DNA of 53,128 nt, from assembly GCA_964454295.1 (NCBI GenBank), contig CAYVTV010000002.1, positions 1 to 53,128 of the forward strand, in the 5' to 3' direction. The number at the start of each line of letters is the position of its first letter. Within the stretch, counting starts at the first letter, position 1. Below the pieces are notes generated by a model that saw only the letters and a list, made by a program, of their open reading frames with translations, did no database searches and was not told the DNA's origin. The translations under genes and the position numbers were made by a program. This DNA is from CAYVTV01 sp964454295. GTDB lineage: Bacteria; Bacteroidota; Bacteroidia; Bacteroidales; GCA-2748055. Below, piece by piece: positions 33,457 to 42,470 of the stretch.

Positions 33457-34335
33457 CTATTGTTTTAAATAGAACTTCCAGAATTCTAATGTGTTTTTGA
33501 TAATCTGTCTTGTTGTTTCATTGTCAAGAGCAGCATCAAATCCATGGACTCCATTTTGATAATTTATTAAAGTAATTGCTAAATCTTGATTTAATGCTTT
33601 GTCATAAAAATTTGCTAAGGTTTGATTTATGTATGGAACATTATCTTTTCCTGCCCTGATAATCATGATAGGCACATCCTTTCTCCAAGTAGTTGGTTCA
33701 GGTAATCGGGGAGTCTTGAATCCCATTTTTTGTGATATTGTATCAATCTGTTGTAAATATTTAAAATCATTAGTCAGGAAAAATCCGTAATAAACAACTG
33801 CACATTTAAATATATTATCGGATCCGTTTAATATGTAGGAAATAGTTGTGGGAGTATGGGCAGAACATGTCCATGCTCCAATCTTATTAATGTCAATTTT
33901 TAATTTGTTTTCATTTGTTTTCAGATAATTTGAAAGAGTGATTATATCCTTTTCTGGATTAATTGACTGATAAACAATACCAGCCATTCCTGATGCTGAA
34001 ATTATCTTGCACCATGAAACTAACTGGATATAGTTCTTAAATTCGCTGCCAAGCAACTTCTGGCCAGCCACATCAGGATAACCTAAAACAATAATAACTG
34101 CAGGAATTTTACTTTGGAAATCAAAATCTGGTGGATAATAGATATCCATTTTCAAATCTGAACCAGCAATATCTTGGTAGGGGATATCTTTCTTAACAAT
34201 TACTTCGTTCATTTTCGGTAAATCATAAACCACAGCACCTTGTTCTCTTTGTTTGTTTGTTGTTTGTGCCTGTATCCCAATTATGCCATATAATAGTAAT
34301 ACAGCAATAATTATGGTTCTACGAGGTGTGTTCAT
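33457..34335 (-). CDS. Secreted alpha/beta hydrolase (dienelactone-hydrolase-like), copy 1
   Basis: 292 aa with signal peptide (GIQAQ, residue 24). LKMDIYYPPDFD and IPAVIIVLGYPD are the early strands and oxyanion region. The nucleophile elbow reads IGAWTCSAHTPT (Cys157-Ser158) instead of G-x-S-x-G; acid IIRAGKDNVPY and base NGVHGFD are normal. The Cys could be the nucleophile, as in dienelactone hydrolase. The paralogue at 42976 is clearly similar throughout and shares ~250 bp of upstream DNA. Confidence 0.83.
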   Translation of the reverse strand: MNTPRRTIIIAVLLLYGIIGIQAQTTNKQREQGAVVYDLPKMNEVIVKKDIPYQDIAGSDLKMDIYYPPDFDFQSKIPAVIIVLGYPDVAGQKLLGSEFKNYIQLVSWCKIISASGMAGIVYQSINPEKDIITLSNYLKTNENKLKIDINKIGAWTCSAHTPTTISYILNGSDNIFKCAVVYYGFFLTNDFKYLQQIDTISQKMGFKTPRLPEPTTWRKDVPIMIIRAGKDNVPYINQTLANFYDKALNQDLAITLINYQNGVHGFDAALDNETTRQIIKNTLEFWKFYLKQ

Positions 34336-34600
34336 CTGCCTGGGTTTTTGTAAATGAATTAACCTAAATAACTATAAGTCAGAAATATGATGGAAGTTAT
34401 GCTAAAATTAAATCAAAATCAAATAAATCTTTTCAAATGACAGCCAATCGGATTAGAGTTCTGGTATTTTTATACATTGCCTGTATTCAGAACTTCTATG
34501 TTACTCCATTCCTTATTGATTCTTACCTGTAAAATCATCTTGTAGAATAACCCCTCATTAGATACAGTAACAAAAGATGTTTTTGTGGGAGGTGGAATAT
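34336..34600 (-). repeat. Duplicated upstream region of the alpha/beta hydrolase (copy 1)
   Basis: Matches 43852-44080: AACCTAAATAACT.TAAGTC, AGAAATATGATG.AAGTTAT, GCTAAAATTAAA, AGAACTTCTATG.T, CTGTAAAATCAT.TT.TAGAATA. The whole promoter-plus-gene unit was copied. The gap 34336-34848 otherwise holds the DHR repeat below. Confidence 0.75.
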
Positions 34601-34617
34601 TTATTATACATTTTCGC

Positions 34618-34815
34618 CCAAATCCTGGCACCAAACTGGCACCAAAAAAAAGTTACAATTTTTGAGGTTGTAACTTCTTGATTTTGTGTGGGCCCAATTG
34701 GCACCAAACAAAAAGAAACCTCCAATTGGTCTTTTATGTGTCTGATCTTAAAATGAAATCCGTCCTTCTTTTACCACTTCGGAGGAAGATCTGGTAACAT
34801 GAAACACAAAAGGGG
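34618..34815 (+). repeat. DHR repeat with extra internal hairpin
   Basis: Long leader: CCCAAATCCTGGCACC, AAACTGGCACCAAAAA, then an extra stem GTTACAA / TTGTAAC around TTTTTGAGG (about 34656-34678), a second GGCACCAAACAAAAAGAAACC, the first hairpin region (CCAATTGGTC) and GAAATCCGTCCTTC with AGGAAGATCTGG. Confidence 0.7.
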
Positions 34816-34848
34816 AAAGTATAAAACTAGTTGTATCTATTAACTCCT

Positions 34849-35309
34849 TTATTTTTCTTTTTGTTTAAAACCAATTTTTTGTCTTGGTTTACTCTCTTCC
34901 TGCAGCATTTGTTTAAGAGCAGTAAATATGATTCTAAATTGTTCATCATATTTTTGCTCAAGCCTTTCTATTTTATCAGCAAGATCTTTGTGGTCGATTA
35001 AGAGTTGTCTTAGTTTTACGAAAGTTCTAAGGATCGCAATATTTACTTGAATAGCTATACGACTTTTTAATACACTTGAAAGCATTGCGATTCCCTGTTC
35101 ATACGATCTATTTCTTCATCTGTGAGTTCAAGCATAAAATCTTTCGGAGATTTATCAAGATTTCTTCGGACAGCTTGTTTTAATACTCTGGTTTCTACAA
35201 CATAAAGCTTTGCTAAATCTGTATCGAGCATAACTTTTTCACCTCTAATGAAGTAGATTAAACTCGCCAAGTCAGCCTCTTTAAGGATTGGTAATTTGCT
35301 CATATTCAA
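34849..35309 (-). pseudogene. ORF6N-domain protein with internal deletion and frameshift
   Basis: The 5' part (from 35309) reads YFIRGEKVMLDTDLAKLYVV, ETRVLKQAVRRNLDKSPKDF, MLELTDEEIDR, a textbook ORF6N start. The next frame continues YEQGIAMLSSVLKS, RIAIQVNIAILRTFVKLRQ and a coiled coil to the end at 34849. In intact members ~25-30 residues (ending ...YAFTEQGVAML) lie between these halves, so about 80-90 bp is lost here with a frameshift. ORF6N proteins are phage-derived DNA-binding or antirepressor-like proteins. Confidence 0.85.
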
Positions 35310-35334
35310 ATGGTGTCACAAATTGTGATACCAT
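35310..35334. promoter_or_regulatory. Palindromic operator upstream of ORF6N gene
   Basis: Positions 35310-35334 form a near-perfect 25-bp dyad with the core TCACAAATTGTGA flanked by ATGGT and ACCAT; it starts 1 bp before the ORF6N start codon. It is most likely an autoregulatory binding site. It outlived the protein, which is broken. Confidence 0.6.
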
Positions 35335-35387
35335 AAAGATAATTAAATCGAAATATCTTGAACTCATTTTTACCCTCAAATGCATCC

Positions 35388-35460
35388 CTAAAATCCGTCC
35401 TTCTTTGAGCACTTCAGAAGAAGGTTTGAAAATAATTAACATACATTTGAAGGTAAAATG
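35388..35460 (+). repeat. DHR repeat (3' part)
   Basis: AAAATCCGTCCTTCTTTGAG, closing arm AAGAAGG, tail AATTAACATACATTTGAAGG. The first hairpin is missing. Confidence 0.65.
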
Positions 35461-35493
35461 TATACTTCAAATTGGGTTTAAAAATTAACGATT

Positions 35494-35799
35494 ATGAAAA
35501 TCAAACCCTTTAATGTTATAGATCACAACTCTTTACCTGAAATAACGGTTAATAAGCTTCCTATAAACGGCGATCCTCTGGAGATTAAAGGGGAAATGTA
35601 CTTTGTATGTGAAACGAATTTACAAGAGAGGGATGAACAGGAGGTCGGGGTTATACCACTGATCGTTAAAAATCCCTCCAGGGTTGATAATATTAATAAT
35701 TATATAAAGTGCCTGACAATTGCCCAAAGAAGAATACAGTTCAGGAAGGCAAACAATATCTGTGACTTAAATGATTGCGATGAAATGGTAATTTCTTAG
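35494..35799 (+). CDS. Small hypothetical protein
   Basis: 101 aa from ATG 35494 (MKIKPFNVIDHNSLPEITV). Soluble, acidic, no signal or motif I can name; GVIPLIVKNPSRVDNINNYI suggests a compact alpha/beta domain and there are two late Cys. The A-rich leader before the ATG is normal for the phylum. It sits alone among DHR repeats. No alternative frame is better. Confidence 0.55.
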   Translation: MKIKPFNVIDHNSLPEITVNKLPINGDPLEIKGEMYFVCETNLQERDEQEVGVIPLIVKNPSRVDNINNYIKCLTIAQRRIQFRKANNICDLNDCDEMVIS

Positions 35800-35899
35800 T
35801 TGAATTTCCTTTTATGAAGAGATTGGTGGTAATTGACACCAACCTTCGTTTAAATATATACAAGAGGCTGGAAAAATCATCTCAATATTGTTGTGCAGG

Positions 35900-36190
35900 T
35901 ACCTGATTTTATAAGAAATCCCTCCTTCTTTGACTACTTTAGAGGAAGGTCTGGAAGTATAACATATTTCAGGAAACAAGGAGGATTGGTTTATAACTAT
36001 CAAATTTGACACTGGATACCTGATCACAATCCAAGTGGGCCTCACACAGTCCACAGATGATCGTCTTCCTGAGCCTGCCAAAAGATGATGTATAAAAGGT
36101 CCGGGAAAATCCCTGTCTGGAAAATCCGTCCACCTTTGACCACTAAAAGAGAAGGTCAGAAAACTGTTAGCATTTCAGAACACCACAACT
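35900..36190 (+). repeat. Two DHR repeats in tandem neighbourhood
   Basis: The first (35910-35985): GAAATCCCTCCTTCTTTGAC, closing AGGAAGG, tail GTATAACATATTTCAGGAAA. The second (36119-36190): AAAATCCGTCCACCTTTGAC, closing AGAAGG, tail TTAGCATTTCAGAACACCAC. Both keep the same orientation. The gap 35800-36349 has no gene that I see. Confidence 0.65.
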
Positions 36191-36319
36191 TATAATGTTT
36201 TCGAGAAAGAAATACCTTAATAGGATATTTTATTAATCTAGAAAATCTATATCAATTGGATTTTAGAAGCGGCAGGTTCATTTTCCCGCAAATGGAAATG
36301 AACCTGGGATTCCTGAATA

Positions 36320-36357
36320 TTTGACCACATTCAACAGGGATAATTTTAACTACTTGG
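36320..36357 (-). mobile_element. MITE (subfamily A) left-end fragment overlapping a gene end
   Basis: TTTGACCACATTCAACAGG then GATAATTTTAACTACTTGG matches the left third of subfamily A (TTGACCACATTCAGCCGG, TAATTTTAACAATTTAG). It reaches into the stop codon of the TIR gene at 36350, so part of that gene's end may derive from the element. Confidence 0.5.
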
Positions 36358-38566
36358 GAGTTTGATACTCCGATAATCCCATTTTCTGTACGATAGCCTG
36401 GAACCCCGGTTCTGAACGGATATCAGCAAATTCACCACTGTTATTTATTCCTGGCATAAATCCACGAAAATACAAGTCTTCATGGGAGGCGTCATACAAT
36501 CTCTCAAGCCAGTAAACAGCTTCTGCTTTTTTGCCAGCTCTTGCAAAGGTTGTAGCTAAATTCCAGGCTCTGGCAAGACTAAAGGTATCGACAGGATATC
36601 TCTTTTGAACCAATTCGAGCTCAAAGTTCAACAATCCGCTTATTCCCGATCTGTTATAAATATCATTCACATTTGCTGCACTTTTTACACTTAATGTATC
36701 ATTACTCTGTAGCAATATCTGCTCCAGTAACTCAACAACTTTTAGGTTCTCTCCCAGCTTTATGTAATTTAAGAGAAAATACCAATAATAATAATACCTG
36801 GGATCAAGTTCCTGTGCTTTTTGATAAGCATCTATTGATTCCTTGAATTTACCTTCATTAAAATATAACTTTCCACTTGATGAATGAAGCAATCCAAAAA
36901 ATGGATCAAGCTTCAATGCAATATCCATATGCTTCCGGGCCTCAGTGTTTTCTCTTAAAACATCCAGCATCGAGGCATAGTAAAAATGAGCATTTACATG
37001 ATTCGGATTCATCTCAACCGCAAGAAGGAATTCCTTTCGTGCTTCCTCCCATTTCCAGTCACGCTGGCATAAAATAGCTCCAAGCACCGTATGTGCTTCT
37101 GCCAGGTTCTTATCTATTTCAAGAGCCTTTTTTGCATATTTTCTTGATCTGGCACAGGCTTCTTCAGGGGTTATTTCAGATATCAAAAAATCCCCCCATG
37201 GATTATCTCCCCATATCATAATATTATACGCTTCCGCCAGGCCAGCATAGGCCAGGGCATAATCTTTATCTTCAGCCAGTGCCTTTTCAAAATATTCAAT
37301 GCTTTTCCTGAATCCCTCTTCTGTAAGTTTATGCAGGAAAAAGCGACCCTGCATATACAGATTGTATGCTTCCAGATTTTCAGTCGCATTTTTCATCATC
37401 TGTTCCTTTTCTTCAGCAGTCAGTGCTGCTTTGAGCTCCCTGGCAACATTCCGAGCCACCTCAGACTGGATTGAGAAAATATCGGAGAGGTCTCTTTCAT
37501 ATATCTCTGACCACAGATGAGCATCGGTTTTTGTATCTATAAGCTGGGCCGTTATCCGGACATTGTTCCCGATCTTATAAACGCTGCCCTCCAGGATTGC
37601 ATTAAAACCCAGTTCCCTGCCTATTTCCTTAATTGAAAGCTTTGTGTTCTTATATCTTTTTGTCGATGTGCTGGATTTTACAGTTAAATCCCCTGTCTTG
37701 AACAGGTGACTTAATATTGCTTCAACTACCCCATCACTGAAATATTCCTGTTCAGGATCATTGCTCAGGTTTGTAAACGGCAGTACTGCAATTGACTTAT
37801 CAACAGGTTCGGCTGATCTGAACAGTTTTGGCAGAAACAATAAACCCAGGACAATCAATGCCATACCGATTAATGATCCGGCCAGTATTTTTGATTTATG
37901 ATCTTTACGCGGAACAAATGTTGGTGTAATAACTTCCTCTGATTTTTCCTCAGGTTTATGCTTTCGCAATCTTAGTGCATTAATGATCTCTTTTATCGAA
38001 TTGGCCAACTTGTTGATCTGGTCTCTGTAGTAGGTCTTGTTCAGATTGTCCTGCGGATGATCCTCATTTACTCTTAATGGTCTGTTAACACCGGCAGATT
38101 TATAGATAAAGTCCACACTCCGCAGGACTCCTCCCAGCACCGATTCACATGACCTGATATCAGAATCGTCCAGGTCATAAATCCTGACCGGCAATACCCT
38201 GCTTGCAACATTACTATTTGGAAGCTTTACTTTCAAGCCAAACTGATCCTTTGAAGCCAGTTCGACAAATGCCTTGAATTCATGTTCCCATGCAAAGGAT
38301 TTTGGATCACAATAGGTTCTGGAAATTATGGGTATAAAGACCAGACATTTGAGTTTCTCCTTCAGAGATTCATCCACATCATGAGTTTCCAGGAGACCGT
38401 CATGGGGATTGATATCAAAATAAACGCTGATTTCCTCCTTGAAAGTGGATTCGAGTTCTGTTTTCAAAGAATCAACAAACTCGCTCACCCACCTGTCGCC
38501 TTTATTGTCCTTCTGTCGATAGGAGATGAAGATGTCGTAATAATAACCCTCTATTATGCTTGGCAT
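36350..38566 (-). CDS. TIR domain - TM - FlgO/TolB-like - TPR protein
   Basis: 738 aa. TIR 1-~190 (YDIFISYRQKDNKGDRW; SFAWEHEF). The shared linker (NLNKTYYRDQINKLANSI) is followed by a single membrane segment (GSLIGMALIVLGLLFLPKLF, ~230-250) that the paralogue at 1880 lacks. FlgO/TolB-like domain ~258-375 (SIAVLPFTNLSNDPEQEYF; LEGSVYKIGNNVRITAQL). TPR repeats ~390-700. A membrane-tethered version of the same design. The stop codon overlaps a MITE fragment. Function beyond TIR-type NAD or scaffold chemistry is inference. Confidence 0.9.
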   Translation of the reverse strand: MPSIIEGYYYDIFISYRQKDNKGDRWVSEFVDSLKTELESTFKEEISVYFDINPHDGLLETHDVDESLKEKLKCLVFIPIISRTYCDPKSFAWEHEFKAFVELASKDQFGLKVKLPNSNVASRVLPVRIYDLDDSDIRSCESVLGGVLRSVDFIYKSAGVNRPLRVNEDHPQDNLNKTYYRDQINKLANSIKEIINALRLRKHKPEEKSEEVITPTFVPRKDHKSKILAGSLIGMALIVLGLLFLPKLFRSAEPVDKSIAVLPFTNLSNDPEQEYFSDGVVEAILSHLFKTGDLTVKSSTSTKRYKNTKLSIKEIGRELGFNAILEGSVYKIGNNVRITAQLIDTKTDAHLWSEIYERDLSDIFSIQSEVARNVARELKAALTAEEKEQMMKNATENLEAYNLYMQGRFFLHKLTEEGFRKSIEYFEKALAEDKDYALAYAGLAEAYNIMIWGDNPWGDFLISEITPEEACARSRKYAKKALEIDKNLAEAHTVLGAILCQRDWKWEEARKEFLLAVEMNPNHVNAHFYYASMLDVLRENTEARKHMDIALKLDPFFGLLHSSSGKLYFNEGKFKESIDAYQKAQELDPRYYYYWYFLLNYIKLGENLKVVELLEQILLQSNDTLSVKSAANVNDIYNRSGISGLLNFELELVQKRYPVDTFSLARAWNLATTFARAGKKAEAVYWLERLYDASHEDLYFRGFMPGINNSGEFADIRSEPGFQAIVQKMGLSEYQTPK

Positions 38567-38736
38567 TTGAGGTTTATTTATTTCATTATCAAATTTAAAC
38601 CTAAGTTAAACAAAATACAAATATGTAATCAGGTATCGCTGATCAGGATATGATTTATGGATTTGGTTCGAATAGAGAAGAATGGTATCAGCTACTATCA
38701 ACTTGATAATAATTTTCGCTCGATATTGTTAAAATT

Positions 38737-38870
38737 TCCCCAAATCCTGGCGCCAAACAAAAAGACACCCCCCAATTGGTCTTTCAAGTTTCTGATTTTT
38801 CAGAAATCCGTCCTTCTTTGACCAATTCAGAAGAAGGTCTGAAAGAAATATTGACATTGCGGATTATATA
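38737..38870 (+). repeat. DHR repeat, full-length example
   Basis: CCCCAAATCCTGGCGCC, AAAAAGACACCCCCCAATTG, GTCTTTCAAGTTTCTGATTT, GAAATCCGTCCTTCTTTG, closing AGAAGAAGG, TCTGAAAGAAATATTGACAT. It is the clearest ordered copy of all blocks. It lies upstream of the TIR gene at 36350, transcribed the other way. Confidence 0.75.
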
Positions 38871-38897
38871 GGTAAGATTTACAGCCCCTTTATTAAC

Positions 38898-39032
38898 TGC
38901 AAAAGCCGGAAGTCTTGACCACATTCAGCCGGTAATTTTAACAATTTAGTACTTATTTATCAAAGGATTAACATCGGCATCAGAAGGTCAATCTAATCCG
39001 TCGCCAAGTGGTCAGGGGCACCGGCTCTTCCA
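38898..39032 (-). mobile_element. TGACCAC-box MITE, subfamily A
   Basis: 135 bp, TGCAAAAGCCGGAAGTC to ACCGGCTCTTCCA. The right terminal repeat is mutated (CTCTTCCA for CTTTTGCA). One left and two right boxes. A coding-like minus-strand fragment ends at its right border. Confidence 0.8.
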
Positions 39033-39168
39033 GTTCATCCTTTAACTCACTGACAAAGACCTGGTTGTATTGAGTCTCAGCAAACCTGGCATTGGGAATT
39101 GGTAAGTACTGGACACTATCTTTATCGCAGACTCGAATTGAAAGGTCCACGGGATGTAAAGTTCTCAC
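39033..39168 (-). pseudogene. Possible N-terminal gene fragment cut by a MITE
   Basis: From a GTG at 39168 the minus strand reads RTLHPVDLSIRVCDKDSV, QYLPIPNARFAETQYNQVFV, SELKDE and then enters the MITE, where the frame ends at 38980. The composition looks coding, but there is no ATG and no family match. The remainder of 39169-39317 is the esterase leader. Confidence 0.3.
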
Positions 39169-39317
39169 TATATTATGCTAACTTCTAAACTAAATTTATA
39201 CCTTTATGTATTGTAGTTCAACTATTTTTGTGAATTAGTCTGACGGCTATGCGCAAAAAAGGGGAGCGACCTGTTTTTTACCAAATAACAGTCTTATAAA
39301 ATAAATACCACCGGAAA

Positions 39318-41348
39318 ATGAAAAAACAATTCTCACTTGTTTTATTTATTAGTGCTATACTCTTGAATTTTTCCTGTTCAGGAAACAAAACTGCGGTTAC
39401 ACCAAAAGAAGGACAGTCAAATAATATCCGTGATTACCTCGTAAAAGGTGCGAAAGACATAACGGATAATTCCGGTACTGATGTTATTTCTGCAGAAGAG
39501 TGGGAAAGGATGAGGCCGGAAAGATATGCTGAATTCATCGAAATGATTAGCATGCAGGACATGCCTCTGAGTGGTGAACGGTCACCTTTGAATGTCAGAA
39601 TTACCGGAACAATTCTGAGAGACGGTTACAGAATAGAAAAGCTTTATTATGAATCACTGCCCGGTCTGTATGTACCTGCCAATCTTTATATTCCTGATAA
39701 TATAAATGGAAAGGCTCCTGCAATAATCTACCTATGCGGCCACTCATTAACACAGAAAGTTCATTATCAGGCACATCCGGCAAAATTCGCGAAACTTGGA
39801 TTTGTTTGCCTTATCGTGGAAACTATTCAGTACGGGGAGGTTCGCGGCCAGCACCACGGATGTTATGCCAGGGGCTGGTTCAACTGGTACAGCCGGGGCT
39901 ATACTCCTGCCGGAGTGGAAGTCTGGAATGCGATCCGGGGACTCGACCTGCTCTCTGAAAGACCCGAAGTAGACATTCAGAATATGGGAGCCACGGGAAT
40001 TTCAGGTGGTGGTGCAATAAGCTGGTTCCTTGCCGCAGCTGACCCGAGGGTTAAAGCTGTCGCACCAGTATGCGGGGCCAGTACAATGGAAGCACAGATA
40101 TCAACACGTACCATTGACGGTCATTGCGACTGTATGATGGCAATTAACACTTACCTTATAGATTTTCAGGATATAGGAGCCCTGATAGCTCCACGGCCCT
40201 TACTGATAGGCCAGGCAGACCGTGATGGTTTGAACCGGATCGAATCGGTTAAAAGGATCTATAATGACCTCCGAAGGATCTATCAGTTACACAATGCTCC
40301 CGCTAATATTGAGTATATTGATACTCCCGGAGGTCATTCATATCATAAGGATTCAAGGGAAAAAATAGTCTCCTTTTTCTCCGGACATCTTATGGGAAAA
40401 TCAATTTCACCGGAAGAAGCGGGTGATATTGATACCTCACCGGCTTATATGCTGTCAGAAGAAGAATTAAAGGTGTACACAGAAGGGCCTCCTTCAGATG
40501 ACAGAACGACCACTATTCAGGATTCTTTCGTTAAACTGGCTTTAAATCCCCAAATAACAACTGAAAGTGAACTGAATGAATTTCGTAATACAGTTAAAGA
40601 TTTTCTTAAAAAGAGAAGTTTTAATGCTTTCCCTGAGAATCCTCCTTCATTTGATTCGGTAAAAGTGTTCAGAACTCTTGACAGGGCAAAATACGGAAGC
40701 GATATCTACAGTTTTGTTTCGGAGGCGGGATGGAGACTTAAGGTTGACATAAGATGGAGAAATGACCCGTCACAGAAAAAACCACTGATGATCGTTCTGC
40801 GCAATCCCAATGAATCGCGGTGGGAATCGGAAGGATTTATTGAATATCTTGATAATAAATGGAATATTGCCTATTTCGAAGTAAGAGGTGTCGGGGAATT
40901 CGGCTGGGATCCGAACCTGCAATGGCATGTACGTCGTGCATCAGCATGGCTGGGAAGAACACTTGCATCAATGCAGGTCTATGACCTTACCAGATGCATT
41001 GAATTCTGCAGGACACTTGATGGCGTAAATGCTGATTCAATAGGTATTGCCGCCAGGGAAGATATGGGTGTTGTTGCACTTTATGGCGGCCTTCTCGACG
41101 GAAAATGTAAAACAGTTATACTGAAAAATCCTCCGGCCACCCAGGATATGGCCGGCAGTCCCGATGGCAGGGGAGCTGCAATCGAGATATTGAATTGCTT
41201 AAGGATCACTGATATATATCAGCTGCCGGCACTGGTTGCTCCTGCAGAGATAGTATTCATTGGTGATATGCCCGAAACATATAAGTGGGCAGAAGAGGTG
41301 ATTGCCAAACTGGGAAAGAAACCATTTACAAAAATCAATATTCTATAA
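39318..41348 (+). CDS. Twin-domain acetylxylan-esterase-like alpha/beta hydrolase lipoprotein
   Basis: 676 aa. Lipobox ILLNFSC (Cys ~20). Domain 1 (~60-360) is a prolyl-oligopeptidase/acetylxylan-esterase-like hydrolase: PAIIYLCGHS, GATGISGGGAISW with nucleophile Ser229, LLIGQADRDGLN with the acid and TPGGHSYHKD with the base. Domain 2 (~420-676) keeps the fold (PLMIVLRNPNES; VRGVGEFGW) but its elbow reads GIAAREDMGV without a nucleophile, so it is probably non-catalytic. It fits deacylation of an exported glycan. It stands alone with its own upstream region. Confidence 0.83.
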   Translation: MKKQFSLVLFISAILLNFSCSGNKTAVTPKEGQSNNIRDYLVKGAKDITDNSGTDVISAEEWERMRPERYAEFIEMISMQDMPLSGERSPLNVRITGTILRDGYRIEKLYYESLPGLYVPANLYIPDNINGKAPAIIYLCGHSLTQKVHYQAHPAKFAKLGFVCLIVETIQYGEVRGQHHGCYARGWFNWYSRGYTPAGVEVWNAIRGLDLLSERPEVDIQNMGATGISGGGAISWFLAAADPRVKAVAPVCGASTMEAQISTRTIDGHCDCMMAINTYLIDFQDIGALIAPRPLLIGQADRDGLNRIESVKRIYNDLRRIYQLHNAPANIEYIDTPGGHSYHKDSREKIVSFFSGHLMGKSISPEEAGDIDTSPAYMLSEEELKVYTEGPPSDDRTTTIQDSFVKLALNPQITTESELNEFRNTVKDFLKKRSFNAFPENPPSFDSVKVFRTLDRAKYGSDIYSFVSEAGWRLKVDIRWRNDPSQKKPLMIVLRNPNESRWESEGFIEYLDNKWNIAYFEVRGVGEFGWDPNLQWHVRRASAWLGRTLASMQVYDLTRCIEFCRTLDGVNADSIGIAAREDMGVVALYGGLLDGKCKTVILKNPPATQDMAGSPDGRGAAIEILNCLRITDIYQLPALVAPAEIVFIGDMPETYKWAEEVIAKLGKKPFTKINIL

Positions 41349-41375
41349 TATGCTGCCCCTTTAGCTTATATTTTT

Positions 41376-41420
41376 GCACTTCAGTCCGGCATGGAATGAT
41401 CAATGCTTCCGGCTTTTTCC
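41376..41420 (+). mobile_element. MITE (subfamily B) right-end remnant
   Basis: GTCCGGCATGGAATGATCAA then TGCTTCCGGCTTTTTCC matches the right end of the copy at 45047 (GAATGTGGTCAATGCTTCC). Left half lost; it lies just after the esterase stop codon. Confidence 0.55.
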
Positions 41421-41487
41421 TGTATGTTATATCTGCCTCTTTAATCTGGAAAGAAAGTAATCGTTGATAAAATCAGACAGATATACC

Positions 41488-41695
41488 AGAAACTGGCTCC
41501 AAACCGGCACCGGACCGAGCGTTAAGAATCCCGCCGGTTGCGGGATTTAGCGGAGCCAGATTGTCGCGGTGGCAAAAACAGCTTTGTAAGGAATTGTTGA
41601 TTGTTCTATCTCCTTGAAAGTTTGAGTGTGAGTGCGAGTCTTGAGGAAGGAAGGTCTGATAACACATAACATATTAGAAAACCCACATCAAGGAA
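41488..41695 (+). repeat. Covarying-hairpin repeat (copy 2) followed by a DHR tail
   Basis: AAACTGGCTCCAAACC, GGCACCGGACCGAGCGTTAA, hairpin 41527-41547 (AATCCCGC-CGGTT-GCGGGATT), TAGCGGAGCCAGATTGTCGC. After 41640 only the DHR 3' part remains (GAAGGTCTGATAACACATAA, CATATTAGAAAACCCACATC). Confidence 0.6.
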
Positions 41696-41735
41696 TTTAA
41701 GATGTGGCGTTTAGTAAGTAATCGGGGAAAATAAA

Positions 41736-41767
41736 TTTGACTTGTTTTCCATTGTCTCGTAATTTTG
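41736..41767 (+). promoter_or_regulatory. Bacteroidota sigma-ABfr promoter of the SnoaL-like gene at 41811
   Basis: TTTG at 41736-41739, 20-bp spacer, TAATTTTG at 41760-41767, matching the TTTG / TAnnTTTG consensus. 43 bp to the ATG. The same promoter with the same spacing occurs at 44122. Confidence 0.8.
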
Positions 41768-41810
41768 ATAAACAGTTAACCTGTTCATTTCTAACCCAAA
41801 AAGCAAAATC

Positions 41811-42290
41811 ATGAAAAAATTAGTATGGTCAATCTCCGCAATTGTTTTAATAATGATTGCATCTTGTCAGCAAAAAGCTTCAATACTAACAGATACTCAA
41901 AAAGTAACTATCGAAAAAGAAGTTCGAGCTCAGTATGAAACTCTTGAAAAATCCCTTAATGCAATGGATATTAATCTTTTACGACAACTTTATAGCCAAA
42001 ATAATTTCTTGGCTGCCGTTTTTGATGGGACAAAAATTGAAACTTATGAAGCAGTAATAGACTCAGTAAGTTCCTGGTTTAGCGGTAGAGAAGAGCAAGG
42101 AATTGATAAATCCGATATACAAATAGATGTATTATCTGATGGTTTAGCTGTTGTTACAAGTATTATTGAAGGTCATATGACTTTTAACAGTGGAGAAAGA
42201 TGGGAAACCAAAAATCACGCATTTAGTTTACTTTACAGTAGAGAAGCATCAGGTTGGAAGATTATTCATTATCACGAATCAGATCAATGA
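41811..42290 (+). CDS. SnoaL/NTF2-like lipoprotein, copy 1
   Basis: 159 aa. Lipobox LIMIASC. A cone-shaped NTF2/SnoaL-like (DUF4440-type) fold: long first helix EVRAQYETLEKSLNAMD, LRQLYSQNNFLAAVFDG, then three strands (SDGLAVVTSIIEGHMTF; HAFSLLYSREASGWKIIHYH). Such domains bind small ligands or act as simple enzymes; none of the polyketide-cyclase Asp/His residues is obvious. Paralogues are at 44199 and (broken) 44864. Confidence 0.82.
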   Translation: MKKLVWSISAIVLIMIASCQQKASILTDTQKVTIEKEVRAQYETLEKSLNAMDINLLRQLYSQNNFLAAVFDGTKIETYEAVIDSVSSWFSGREEQGIDKSDIQIDVLSDGLAVVTSIIEGHMTFNSGERWETKNHAFSLLYSREASGWKIIHYHESDQ

Positions 42291-42295
42291 TAAAC

Positions 42296-42395
42296 TGCAA
42301 AAGCCTGAAGTCTTGACCACATTTAGCCGGTCATTATAACATTGTTGTATTTATTTATTTATCAAGGGATAACTTCCGGCGTAATGTGGTCATAC
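42296..42395 (-). mobile_element. TGACCAC-box MITE, subfamily A-like, right end missing
   Basis: TGCAAAAGCCTGAAGTC, box CTTGACCACATTTAGCC, AT-rich centre, then CTTCCGGCGTAATGTGGTCA and an abrupt end. It starts 6 bp after the SnoaL-like stop codon. Confidence 0.65.
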
Positions 42396-42470
42396 TGTGA
42401 GGCGTAAACATTTAATGAATATATTTAAATTAAGTGATGGCATCAACACCGCTATTAGTTAGTCCAATTA

